60,000 nucleotides of DNA from Takakia lepidozioides (taxonomy: Eukaryota > Streptophyta > Takakiopsida > Takakiales > Takakiaceae): assembly GCA_030704615.1 (NCBI GenBank), contig CM060734.1:6698001-6758000 (forward strand), given 5' to 3'. Positions 1 through 9,796 of the stretch are shown piece by piece. The translations under genes and the position numbers were made by a program. Position 1 is the first letter of the stretch; every line of letters starts with the position of its first letter. Below the pieces are notes generated by a model. It saw only the letters and a list, made by a program, of their open reading frames with translations, had not been told where the DNA came from and searched no databases.

Positions 1-1348
1 ACTGCTGCACCAATTGAGCAACATGGTGCAGTGTGACACGTCGTGCAGTCTCATCCCTCTCCACATATAGGTAACATCAAACTCGTACACTTGCCTGCAA
101 CACTGCAGCCAATCCAATGCTAATCCCGCCAAACAAGTCCAGAAGGCATATGCCTTCATCCGGGCACTGCCACACAAGAGGTGTGGTGTCCAATGGCGAC
201 AACTGAGGTGGTCCTGGTGCAATCACCGCACTCTCCTCCTCTCCTGACGGTACAAAGGCCTCTACCCAGGCTTGCTGCACCCGTCTATCAGCAGCCTGCT
301 GCAAATCCTTGCTCGTACCCCACAATGGAGTATGAGCAACCATGGCAGGCAACTCCGCCGTACCATGCATGTCATCTTGCTCTGCTAGAGGTGGCACATC
401 CTCTGCATGGGCATTGCCCTCCAGCAACTCTCCAGGCCAACTAACTGCAGCTGTGAAGGCTGCTAGTGTTGGCATCTTGCCCCGTTGGGCAGCAGCAACA
501 CCCCCAATGAATATCACAGAGAGCTGTACATGACGACCATCCTGTGACAACCATCCAGGCCTGTAGGATGCTGACTCCTCCCAAAAATCCAGGGTGAAGC
601 CATGGGATAGAACACTGCCCCACCAATGAGGACATCGTAAGAGACCGCATCTGTCACAATGGCCTTGGCTTGCATCACTGAGCCATCTATAGGATGATCC
701 GGCTATAGTCTAATGGCCAACTCACGCCGTGTCATGCCCCGAGCCTGCTCTGATCCTCCCAGAGATATCTGTATCTGGAAGGGACAAGGCTCTATATCCA
801 CCTCCATGAGGCCCAAACCTGCAATAGCGGCTTTGCCCAACATCAGTGGCTGAGCTCCTGAGTCCAACAAGACCCGCAGTGGCCGGTACCTCTTGCCTGC
901 CGGTCCACTCAAAGAGAAAATGCCATCCTGGTTGTCTAACAAGACAACTCCAGGTGTCACCATGGCGCGCTCAAAGGCTGGCCTAGCTGGCAGCTCCGTC
1001 AACCTGGCAGCTTGCCATGGAGCAGCCGTGGCAGTCTTGACCCTCAAATCCGAGGATCCCTCTGCCACTACACCTTCCACTAACTCCGCAGAAGATGAAG
1101 TGACCTCCCCACTCTCACAGAGTGTTGCTGCTAGTCTGAACACTGCAGCTGGTCTTACCCCCGGCGTCGCAATCATGGTTGCCGAGAACAGTGGGGCCTG
1201 ACACACAGAGGTGGCCGCCCCCAACAACACACTGGCTGCACTAACATTGGCAGCAGGTGTCAGTGTTGCACATGTAGCTCTTCCCAATGGCACAATAACC
1301 TCCGCCTCGGTATCCGTGGGGCGAGAATTAGGTGCCATGGATGTCGTG
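1..1348 (-). pseudogene. DNMT-Gypsy copy 1: protease and start of DNA methyltransferase
   Basis: Minus-strand segment of a Ty3/Gypsy polyprotein, closely matching 53641-54982 of copy 2. Near 870 it encodes an aspartic-protease-like motif LLDSGAQP. Toward position 77 it encodes the start of a C5-cytosine methyltransferase, motif I LLDLFGG, followed after a break by YVERDETA. The reading frame is broken: a TGA at 77-79 stands where copy 2 has CGA (53702-53704), and the frame shifts near 600-700. The methyltransferase continues leftward out of the window. At 1348 the homology flips strand, so the rest of the enzyme is found inverted in the next feature. The protease would process Gag-Pol; the DNMT would methylate cytosine. 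As it stands it cannot make a full product. Confidence 0.8.
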
Positions 1349-2903
1349 GGTCACCCACGAGCAACATTTCCTACACTGCTCAACTTTCCAGGATCTCATG
1401 CTTTCCGGGATGGTGGACCTGGCCTCTTGTGGGATAGCCAGTTGCAGCCGTTAAGTGGAGCCCAATTCTGATGAGCGCGAGCGGGCAATGGGTTTTATCA
1501 CTGGTACCACGGCGGTGCTATCTCTTTCTAAGGCATCACGTTGTCAGGTGTTGGGGCAAGCCATGGATCTCAATTGCTTTGACCTGGATTATCAGCTTGG
1601 CTATGGCTCAGCAGCGCAGAGTATGCAGTACACTTCCCTTGATAGTCTCTCTTCCTACCGAGACGGTACAGGCAGCAAGTGGGGGTGAACAGGTGAGGAC
1701 CACGAGGTGCAGGCCGAATCCATGGCACACGTGGGAGGTGCTTGAGGTTCAGAAGGAGTTGGCAGCCAAGGCGGCGGTGATGGATGAGGTTGGGGATTTT
1801 TCTCGAGTTGAGGAGGTCCTTAAGGATGGGATGATGAGGCAGGATGAGACATTGTCACTGACAGAGCAGGCAGTGGTCACTGCTCAAGAGGTTGCAGCAT
1901 AGCAACCACGAGACGCGTCTTCTACCTCTAAGCCTGCTGGACTCAAGGTTGCAGTCACGGAGGACAACTGGGAGCCTGATGTTGGACCCATAGTCACCGA
2001 AGGAGAGAGACGACGTATACGGCGGTTCTTGAGGGCTTCCAAGAACTGCTTTGCCTTCAGTTTGAAGGACTTGGGAGCACTGAAGGGTCAAGAGATTCGC
2101 ATTAAATTGGCCACTGACACGTCAATCTTTCGGAGATCCTATAGATACAGTGACATGGAGAGGTCCTTGATTCAGATGAGGACTCAGGACCTCTGGGAGG
2201 CTGGTTTGGTGGAGCTATCTGGTGGAGAGTATGCTTCAGCCACAGTGATGCCAGCCAAGAAGGATGTCTATGGCAATTGGACGGAGAGACGCATGTGCGG
2301 TGATTACCGGCCTGTAAATCGTCAGACCAAGTCCGATAGGTATGCCATGCCAACACCAGAGGAGATCTTTGATGCCATTGGGCATGCCAAGGTCTTTAGC
2401 ACTTTGGATTTACGATCCGGATATCACCAGTTGCCGATCAAGGAGGCGGATAAGCAGAAGACGGCATTCTAGGGGATCAATGAGCACGGGAAGGATTGCC
2501 TATACCAGTGGCGGTTCTTACCATTTGGGCTTAAGAATGCTCCTGCAGAGTTTCAGAGAGTCATGGACAGGATTCTAGCAGGGGTGGAGTTTGCTCGGTG
2601 CTACATAGATGACATCATCATCTTTAGTGCTACGGTGGAGGAGCATGAGAGACACCTTCAGGTGGTATTTGAGCGCTTGAGGGCGCACGGATTGAAGTTA
2701 CATCCGGGGAAGTGCAAGTTTTTCCACAACCAAATTGAGTATCTGGGTCACATGATATATCCTGGAGGATTGGGGGTACAACAGACTAAGGTAGAGGCCA
2801 TTGCACAGATTCCACGCCCCACGGATGTGAGCCGAGTTCGAGCTTTCATGGGGTTGGCAAATTATTATAGACGGTTTGTCTAACCAAGCTGACCAAGGTG
2901 GTC
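1349..2903 (+). pseudogene. DNMT-Gypsy copy 1: inverted DNMT C-terminus and reverse transcriptase
   Basis: Plus-strand segment equal to the reverse complement of about 51520-53085 of copy 2. Bases 1349-1660 hold the C-terminal methyltransferase region, including DERERAMGF and motif X GQAMDLNC. A charged linker follows (about 1740-1900). Bases 2029-2880 encode a Ty3/Gypsy reverse transcriptase with STLDLRSGYHQLP, FLPFGLKNAP, the catalytic YIDD and LANYYRRFV. A TAG at 2470-2472 replaces the Trp codon TGG kept in copy 2 (51957-51959), and about 28 bp are missing after 2880. Homology to pol stops at 2903, where the 188-codon gene fragment begins. The change of strand at 1348/1349 shows an inversion. 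Confidence 0.85.
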
Positions 2904-3258
2904 CTTTGCAAGGATGTCGTGCTTCCGCAACTGGGACGACTGCCCTTATGGAGGCTTTGATTATGCAATGTATTCGGCCACATCGGGAGACATCGTTATC
3001 TGGCACACAGTTTACACAGAAGATAGTGGGGCGAATGTGGAAACATTGTCAGCTTTTGAGTATATCCCAAGCCACTACGCCTTCGAGCGGGGTGACGATC
3101 TTGGTCTGAGGAGTCCGTGGCTCCTGCACATCCTTGATTCCGATTTTCCCAGCTACGACAGGCACCCATGCAGAAGAATGCGCACTGCTATGCTGTTGCG
3201 GTGGAACTGCTGCCAGTGGACGTGGGTGGAGTCCATCGGAGAGACGTATACTCCTTGT
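2904..3258 (+). pseudogene. Truncated relative of the 188-codon gene (copy 1)
   Basis: From the ATG at 2914 the reading frame starts MSCFRNWDDCPYGG and can be aligned with the 188-codon gene at 14754 (MSCRRNPADCPYHG) through SGDIV, a W-rich stretch LRWNCCQWT and the segment after it. The nine bases before the ATG (TTTGCAAGG) are also shared. Homology ends near 3258, where an LTR-derived 82-bp repeat begins and the frame runs on into unrelated sequence to 3378. It therefore lacks roughly the last third of the family protein. The function is not known. It sits between the reverse transcriptase fragment and LTR pieces of the DNMT-Gypsy element. Confidence 0.65.
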
Positions 3259-3340
3259 CGTGCGCATATGTATCGCTACACAACTACATCGCTGTCCAAA
3301 CCACACCACACATATATGCACAATAAAGTAGTCTGCCACA
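3259..3340 (-). repeat. Extra copy of the LTR head (82 bp)
   Basis: Near-identical to 3704-3786. On the minus strand it starts TGTGGCAGACTAC and is the beginning of the putative LTR of the DNMT-Gypsy element, present twice in direct orientation around 3341-3703. It probably marks a second, truncated LTR or a tandem LTR. Confidence 0.55.
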
Positions 3341-3341
3341 A

Positions 3342-3786
3342 TGATATGAAAAAACTAAACTCAGACTGTCTCTGTTGACACAAAACACGAAATACAATAC
3401 AATCACTCGTTAAAATAAGAGTCGAGCCAGGGGCACCCCAAGCTATGGGGACTCCACCCCACAACATCCTACTCTCCCTCCATAAGTACACTCAGATGCT
3501 AAGCAGCGAGGGAGCTCGGTCGTGCAGGCTCAACTCGAGAGAGATGAGCCGCACGACTGACAAGCTCGTGAAGATAAGATGGTTCAGGTGTCAAGCTAAA
3601 CTTGACACCTGACTTAACACTTGAACTAATTCCAAGTGTTAAATACAAATAACTAGATTTATTCTAGTTAGTTTCACACTATGTTTATTTAACTTGACAG
3701 CTGTCGTGCGTATACGTATCGCTACACAACTACATCGCTGTCCAAACCACACCACACATATATGCACAATAAAGTAGTCTGCCACA
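3342..3786 (-). mobile_element. Putative LTR of DNMT-Gypsy copy 1 (3' LTR)
   Basis: On the minus strand the sequence downstream of the PHD-finger ORF runs through a purine tract AGGGGGGCGA (3789-3798) into TGTGGCAGAC, the expected polypurine tract followed by an LTR starting TG. The inner ~325 bp (3377-3702) recur at 58995-59316 upstream of the gag of copy 2, in the same strand relation to the element, which supports an LTR. It contains three adjacent perfect inverted repeats: 3585-3611 (11-bp arms), 3614-3642 (10-bp arms) and 3650-3670 (8-bp arms). The exact 3' end of the LTR is unclear. Confidence 0.55.
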
Positions 3787-4043
3787 ATCGCCCCCCTAGC
3801 TGGTGGTTAGGTCCCTCTAACTCCAGATAGCTACAAGATGTAATAGCCACAGCCGTACTAAGTCCTCTATCACTGTCCCTATTGTACTCAAACTCTATAG
3901 ACCAAGAGGCCGGGTACAAGAGCAACCCCATCGTTAGTCGCCGTCTTGCAATCTGTGAACTTGAGTCAGGATCTCGTGTGTTGGTCTCTTAGTAGCTTGG
4001 CCTTGCATTTCTTGTTAACCTTCCATGGTTGTATCCACTCCCA

Positions 4044-4391
4044 CTATCCAATGCAATGCGGACATAACCAATCCCCATCAGGAACCATCTCAAGAGGTGG
4101 AATCAAGCATCCCATATGCCAACCTCTAGAGCATTGATCACACACCAGCATGGTGGCTACCCCTCTAGCAGACCCACACAACATGCACCTCAAACTTGCA
4201 GGTACCACTACCAGGTTTGGGTCAACCCTTCCATCAACATTTGGAAGGTGACATGGCGCGCAATTATGCACATGGTCCTTCCAAATCATGCCATCCCGAC
4301 CCTCCAAGATCAGGACTCCTGAGGGCAACACCTCTCGAACCCTCAAAATAGTACGTCCTGCAGTTACATCCAAGGTCGTAGGAGCAGTCTG
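4044..4391 (-). pseudogene. PHD finger at the C-terminus of DNMT-Gypsy Pol
   Basis: The frame that follows the integrase, after a single TAG near 4389-4391, encodes about 110 residues ending in a well-formed PHD zinc finger. The ligands in order are CMLC, CDQC, HMGC and CPHC, with a Trp before the His (RGWHMGC) and PDGDWLC before the last pair, the Cys4-His-Cys3 pattern. PHD fingers read histone H3 tails, so an integrase tail of this kind may steer integration to particular chromatin, as chromodomains do in chromoviruses. That role is inferred. The sequence N-terminal to it (RTILRVREVLPSG) looks like the beta-rich integrase C-terminal domain. Copy 2 is truncated before this point, so the finger is seen only once here. 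Confidence 0.75.
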
Positions 4392-6152
4392 CTACAGATA
4401 AACATAGTCACCAGGGTTAAATCTCTGAACCCCAGGACGATAGCCCCCACCACGTATGATAGCATACCTCAACGTATCACGATGTTGTGCAATGGCAAGG
4501 TTCTCGAAAGTCATGGGCATGACTTTCTTGAACAACTCTGCACGCTGATCACATGCACGTGCCCACATATCCGGATCATCAAGGTTGAGAACTGTAGCAG
4601 CTTCTCTATGAATGGATGCAGGAAAATCCGGCTCTCGGCCAAAGAGAAGAAAATATGGTGAGAAGGAGGCAAGTGATGCTTGCTTGCTAAACCTGTAGCC
4701 CATGGCTAACCAAGGTAACTGAAGGTCCCAATCTCCTAGGTGTCCCTTCTGCAAGCCATACTTGCGCAAACCCCTCTTCACTGTCTGAACAACCCTCTCT
4801 GCCAAGCCATCGGCCTCAGGATGATCCCGAGAAGTGGTGCGGTGGTCTACCAAGGCCTTGTCACACAACGCCTGAAACTCCCCCAAGAACTCTCTCCCTT
4901 GGTCCATGAGTACCTCAGCTGGAGCACCGAATCGGCTAAGTACACAATCCAAGAATGCATACGCAGCTCCCTCACTAGCCTTATCAGGCAATGGAACCAA
5001 TTCAATCCACTTGGAGAAGTGCTCCACCATCACCAACACGTACTTGTTGTGGCGCATGGTCAGTGGCAACGGCCCTGCGAAGTCAAGACTCCACCTGTAG
5101 CCCAATCCCATGATCGGAAGAGGGTGCAATTGTGGAGTAGGGGCATTGAATGAAGCACGCACCCTGTCACACACCATGCACTTAGCCACAAATTGTTGCA
5201 CCTCTGTGTGCATACCACGCCACCAATACTGCCCCTGTAGTAGACTATGAGTGCGTCGCACCCCAAAATGCCCCAAGTCCTCATGGGCATGCCGCACTAA
5301 CTGTGCCCGTTGGGTTGGGTGAGGCACGATCCTCACTCGACCATCTTCCCACACTCGGAGCAGGTGTGTCCCCTCCCACTTGAACCTCTTGGCTCGTTGT
5401 AGGATCCGATCCCTCTCCTTGGCAGTCACAGTGGCTGCCGTGCCCCCAGTGCGGAGATAGTCCAACACAGCTAAATCCTCATGTATATCTTTGGCGCCAC
5501 CTTGCTCATTGTTGGCCTCAGGGTCCTCAAACACTCGGTTAACAGTCATCCATGTTGTAGGTCCAACCTGGCCTTCCGCTGCCAAGATACACAGAAATGC
5601 AGATGTATGCCATCCGGGCACCATCTCCTCGTCCGTCTCACCATGCCACCGAGCTCTAGTGTCATCCTGCTGGCTCGTGCATGGATTGCGACTCAACCCA
5701 TCCGCATCCCGATTGACCAAACCCGGTCAATGTACAACCTGAAAGTCATACTCTTGAAGTATGAGTGCCCACCGTGCAAGCTTCCCCGTAAGCTTGTCTG
5801 ACTCCATCAACCATTTGAGTGGCTGGTGATCCGTGGCAAGGGTGGAGAGATTGCCATATAGATAGCACCTGAAGTGTGTCATGGCCCACACTGCAGCTAA
5901 GCACTCTCCCTCATATGAGCTATACTTAGCCTCTGCAGCGTTGTTTGAGCGACTGGCATAAACCACTACGAACTCTCTTCCCTCAACATCCACCTGTGTG
6001 AGCACCGTTCCAAGCCCCAGCATGCTCCAATCTGTATGCAGCTGAAAAAGACGCCCCCTGATAGGTCGTCTCAAGATGGGCGTCGAGGTCAACCTCGCCT
6101 TGAGCTCTTGGAAAGCCCATTCTTGCTCATCTTCCCACTGCCACTCCTGAGG
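4392..6152 (-). pseudogene. DNMT-Gypsy copy 1: RNase H and integrase
   Basis: Bases 5727-6152 encode RNase H, with QLHTDWS, YEGECLA and TDHQPLKWL carrying the Asp-Glu-Asp residues. A TGA at 5727-5729 replaces CGA of copy 2 (51075-51077). From 5720 a 442-codon open frame encodes integrase: an HHCC zinc module (GHFGVRRT through CMVCDR), then a core with the three catalytic residues in WSLDFAGP, VLMDQGREF and GLAERVVQT. This is the longest open pol frame in the window and the DDE core looks intact. Homology to the element begins abruptly near 6150; upstream RT is at 1349-2903 on the other strand, so the copy has been rearranged. Confidence 0.88.
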
Positions 6153-6239
6153 ACGTGTTTGATGCCGATGACAATGACCTTGCAGACAACAACGAAGCCC
6201 TTTGATTTTTGAAATGATGAGAAGCGGAAGAGCAGTGCG

Positions 6240-6966
6240 TGTCGCGCACCTCACTTCGGTAAGCTCCCCTTCAAGTCATAGTTGCTAGCTTGATGCGCGC
6301 GCCTAACTCCCAACCTGGCCACCAGACCAACTTGGAGCTTCGGCTGCTCAACGGGGCATAACAGTCCCCCTTTGATCTCCCAAAGAACCCTCCACCGATT
6401 TGGAACCAGCGGGAATTCCCTTTGGTAGTTGGCAGTCCGGAACAGCTCCCCACTCTTTGGTCACTTTCCGGCTCGCTCGCTTACTCACTAGTTTTTGGTC
6501 ACCAACGGGCTTGCACCGTTCTCGGGGTTACTACTCCCTATATATACTTCTGTAGCTGTCCGCGGGGGTTTCACAACCAGCCATGCCATTTTATGGCGAA
6601 CCACCACGAAAACCCTCGACTCCCGGTGATGAGTCGCGGTGAGTCTTGGCCCACTCACCACGGCCCCTATGGACCGTGATGAGTCCCAAGACTCCCCACG
6701 ACTCCCACCACGAGGTCTCCGCCCCCATGGTGAGTCCTATGCCACCCCCACTAAGTCCCGCTAAGCTACCACCACCCCTTGTGGAGCCACCCCCACCGCA
6801 ACCCGGTGTGCGGGGCTCCACCTAGTGAGCGCCTCCGCCTCCTTGAGTGCCTTGGGCACTCAAGGGTGCTTCAGCCCCCCCATACCTATCGCTGCCACTG
6901 CCCCCACCACAGGGGCAGCCCCTTATGTGTCCCGACCCCCTGCCCTCAAGGCAAAGGGCCGCGACA
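6240..6966 (-). repeat. 3' LTR of the chromovirus
   Basis: A 727-bp direct repeat of 13557-14283 with matching TGTCGCG/CGCGACA termini. A TATATATA stretch lies at 6539-6546. Because the element reads on the minus strand this is the downstream LTR. Confidence 0.93.
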
Positions 6967-6977
6967 CACACCCCTAC
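6967..6977 (-). promoter_or_regulatory. Polypurine tract of the chromovirus
   Basis: On the minus strand the bases directly before the 3' LTR read GTAGGGGTGTG, a purine-rich run expected to prime plus-strand DNA synthesis. Confidence 0.6.
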
Positions 6978-7864
6978 CAACAGGGAGTCGATGTCCTCAT
7001 CGACTTGTCCATTTTGTAGAAACGAACATCCAAGTTGTGGCGTCCCACATCAAGGAGTTTGTTTCCATACCATGGCGTCCCATGGCAAAGAACCAAACCC
7101 CACACTTGACTCTACTCTCCACTAGCTAGTTCGGCCGACTTCCTCCAAGACCCGGCCAGGGGTGGAGCCTCTCAAGCTCCTCCCAGTGCACTCTTCTTCA
7201 AGGTCAAGGAACGATCCTCCCCGAGGATTGAATCGCCTTACTGCAACAACATTGCTTGCGATCGCTCCTGATGCCGCTTTTGGCATCACCTTTGCGCAAG
7301 GGTTCACCTCGAACCCCCTTTGACTAGGAAGATAACCTTGAACCAACCGTGCGCCCCAATCACTACAATTGGGTCCGCCTTGGAATACAGGCCTGAGGTA
7401 CGGGAACACGTCGAAGCCGCACTACGACTTCGTCCCGAGGCTACACGATTATAGTACGTGAACGGAAGCACATAGCTTCCGCGTTAGCCCGCACTACAAG
7501 GCAACCACCTCGGTAGCGCAGTTATAGTACGCGCACGCGCCAGGTGCGCACTAGCACGTGAACTCCCAAAGAAGGTGCATGTTTCCTTGCCCCTTGGATG
7601 GGAGTCACCCGATTTCGGTACTACGCAAACACACGATTAACCCAATTTACCTCTCCCACTTTTGTAAGCTAGCATGCATTCTACACACTAGCCAACCACA
7701 CCATGCATCACCATTCCAAACAAAATAGGACACACAACATTTGGAACCCATTTCTTTTATAACAAATTTTTGTACAATACAAGTTTTTGCAATCGGATTC
7801 CTGAGCTAGCTAAGCCAAGCTAAGCATGCATTTCCTCCCCCACGCTCCAAGGTTGATGTCCCCA
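6978..7864 (-). other. 3' untranslated region of the chromovirus
   Basis: No coding homology is visible between the end of the chromodomain ORF and the polypurine tract. The small open frame at 7122-7409 has no motif I recognise. Confidence 0.5.
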
Positions 7865-9429
7865 TCAACGCTTCTTCCGCTTTTGAGGTCGCCCTTCGAA
7901 AACTGCAACCGCCTCAGATGTGTTTCCCATTTCTGAGGCGCGCACCCAAGATGCCTCCACATGATGATAGCCCTTCCATTTGACGAGATACTCCGTTTCT
8001 CGGTTCTTGAACCTCCTTGACTTAAGTACTGCCTCCACCTCGTACTCAGGTTCATTTTCATGATCCAACAGCACAGGTGGCGGACGCAACACTTGATGTC
8101 GATTCGGACGCGCTTCATCTTTGAAGTAAGGCTTCAAAAGGGAGACGTGAAATACTGGATGCACCTTGCTGTTTGCCGGCAGCTCCAATTCATACACATC
8201 CTCATTCATAACCTTCTGGATGCGAAAGGGTCCCGCATACGGAGGTACGAACTTTGGACTCACTTCCGGAGGTAGTCGGAAATTCTTGATGTTCAACCAG
8301 ACCTCCGTGCCTGCCTCAAACTTCACTTCCCTCCGCTTCTGATTCGCCTGCCTTTCATACCGTTTCCTAGCTTTGGCAATGTTATACTTTGCGAGCTTCA
8401 ACAAACGCTCGCGTTCTTCTAGTACCGCCGCTACTGCCGGTTCCTCAACGTCCTGGGCGGCCCAACTTGTCGGCACCAGAGGTGCTTTTCCATAGACCAA
8501 TACAAAAGGGGAAACTCCCGTTGCGGAGTGTTCTGTGTTATTATAACAGAACTCAGCCGCGTCTAAGTGTTCCACCCAGTCTGTTTGGTCTGCCGACACG
8601 TAATTCCGCAAGATCTGCTTCACTACGGAATTCACTCTTTCTGTTTGGCCGTAGGTCGGAAGGCGGTGCTCATCTTCAGCCTCGTCCCCATCTTCTTCCA
8701 AAGTGCCCTCCAAAATTTACTCGTAAACTTTGGATCGCGGTCCGAGACAATATCCTTTGGGACTCCATGATGCTTTAAGACGTGGGCGAAGTAAAGTCGC
8801 CATGTTTCCTGCGCCGTTGCCGTCTCCTTGGTGGGGATGAAATGACCCATTTTACTGAACCTATTCACCACCACCATGATTGCATCGAATCCTTTTGACA
8901 GCGGCATAGCAGTCATGAAATCCATCGAGACGCTTTCCCAAGTCCCCTCTGGAATCGGCAAGGGTTGTAACAGCCCCGCTTGCTTTTTGTACTCGCTCCG
9001 GTTTTGTTGGCATGTGGTGCATGTCTTGACATACTCCTCTGCCTCCTCCCTCAGTTTGGGCCAGAAATACTCTTTCTTCAAGAGTGCCGCAGTGCGCTTG
9101 GCTCCGCCGTGGCCCGCAAGCGGGCTATCATGGCATTCTCTCAAGAGGCTATCTCTGATTCCTCCCTTCGGCACGTAGAGACGCTTTTGCTTATATCGGA
9201 GCAGTCCATTTTGCAAGTGGATCTGCGATTTAACCCCCATCCTCAAGTCCTGCATCACGGACTTCGCCAGCTCATCCTTCCGGCAAGCCTTCCGGATCTT
9301 CCTTTGGAGTGCCGTCTCGCCCTTGTACACCAACAAGAGCTGCTGCTTTCTACTTAAAGCATCGGCTACCACGTTGTCTCGTCTCGGTTTGTACTGGATA
9401 TCCACGTCGAACACTGCCAAAACATCTTG
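7865..9429 (-). pseudogene. Chromovirus integrase with C-terminal chromodomain
   Basis: The frame entering at 9420 encodes the end of RNase H (KPRRDNVVADALSRK), the HHCC zinc module (ECHDSPLAGHGG to CTTCQQNR) and the integrase core with MDFMTAMP and SDRDPKF. A frameshift near 8640-8710 moves the remainder into another frame, which supplies the catalytic Glu (GQTERVN), the GPF/Y-type region (YAGPFRI) and a chromodomain (YEVEAVLKSRR, EYLVKWKGY, EASWVRA) ending in basic residues. Chromodomains bind methylated histone tails and direct integration to heterochromatin. A TGA just upstream near 9427-9429 stands where a Trp codon is expected (KQLR-stop-QDVLAVFD), so this Pol was already dead before the frameshift. 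Confidence 0.9.
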
Positions 9430-9796
9430 TCACCTAAGTTGTTTTGGGGACAACTTGGGCTGCGTGGCAAAATACTTCACCGTGACATTGTCCGTGAACA
9501 CCTTCACTGGGTTGGAACCAACATAGTGGCGCCAAAGCTCAAGACAGTGCACCACCGCCTTCATCTCTTTCTCGTGCGTCGGCCACCGTCGCTCCACTTC
9601 ATTCAGTTTCTTACTTTCGCCAGTAAGCCACTGGACGTCCATCTTGCATCTTTACACCCCTAATCATGAAGTCCGACGCATCTGTATGTATCTCAAACGG
9701 ACGATCGAACTCCGGGATTTTCAAGACTGGAGCTTCCGCCATCCGCTGCTTCAATTCAGCAAAAGCTTGGCCACACAAGGTGTTCCTACTTTCCAA
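9430..9796 (-). pseudogene. Chromovirus RNase H fragment
   Basis: The sequence encodes AFAELKQRMAEAPVLKIP, then EIHTDASDF (first catalytic Asp), HEKEMKAV (Glu) and VFTDNVTVKYF (Asp), the standard Gypsy RNase H order. A frame change lies near 9611-9642. Upstream of about 9787 homology stops at the 2.1-kb insert, so the connection to RT is lost. Confidence 0.85.

Noticed and set aside
3377-3702. MITE inserted between two 82-bp direct repeats
   Set aside because: The ends do not form matching terminal inverted repeats and the same block sits upstream of gag in copy 2, so an LTR identity is more likely.
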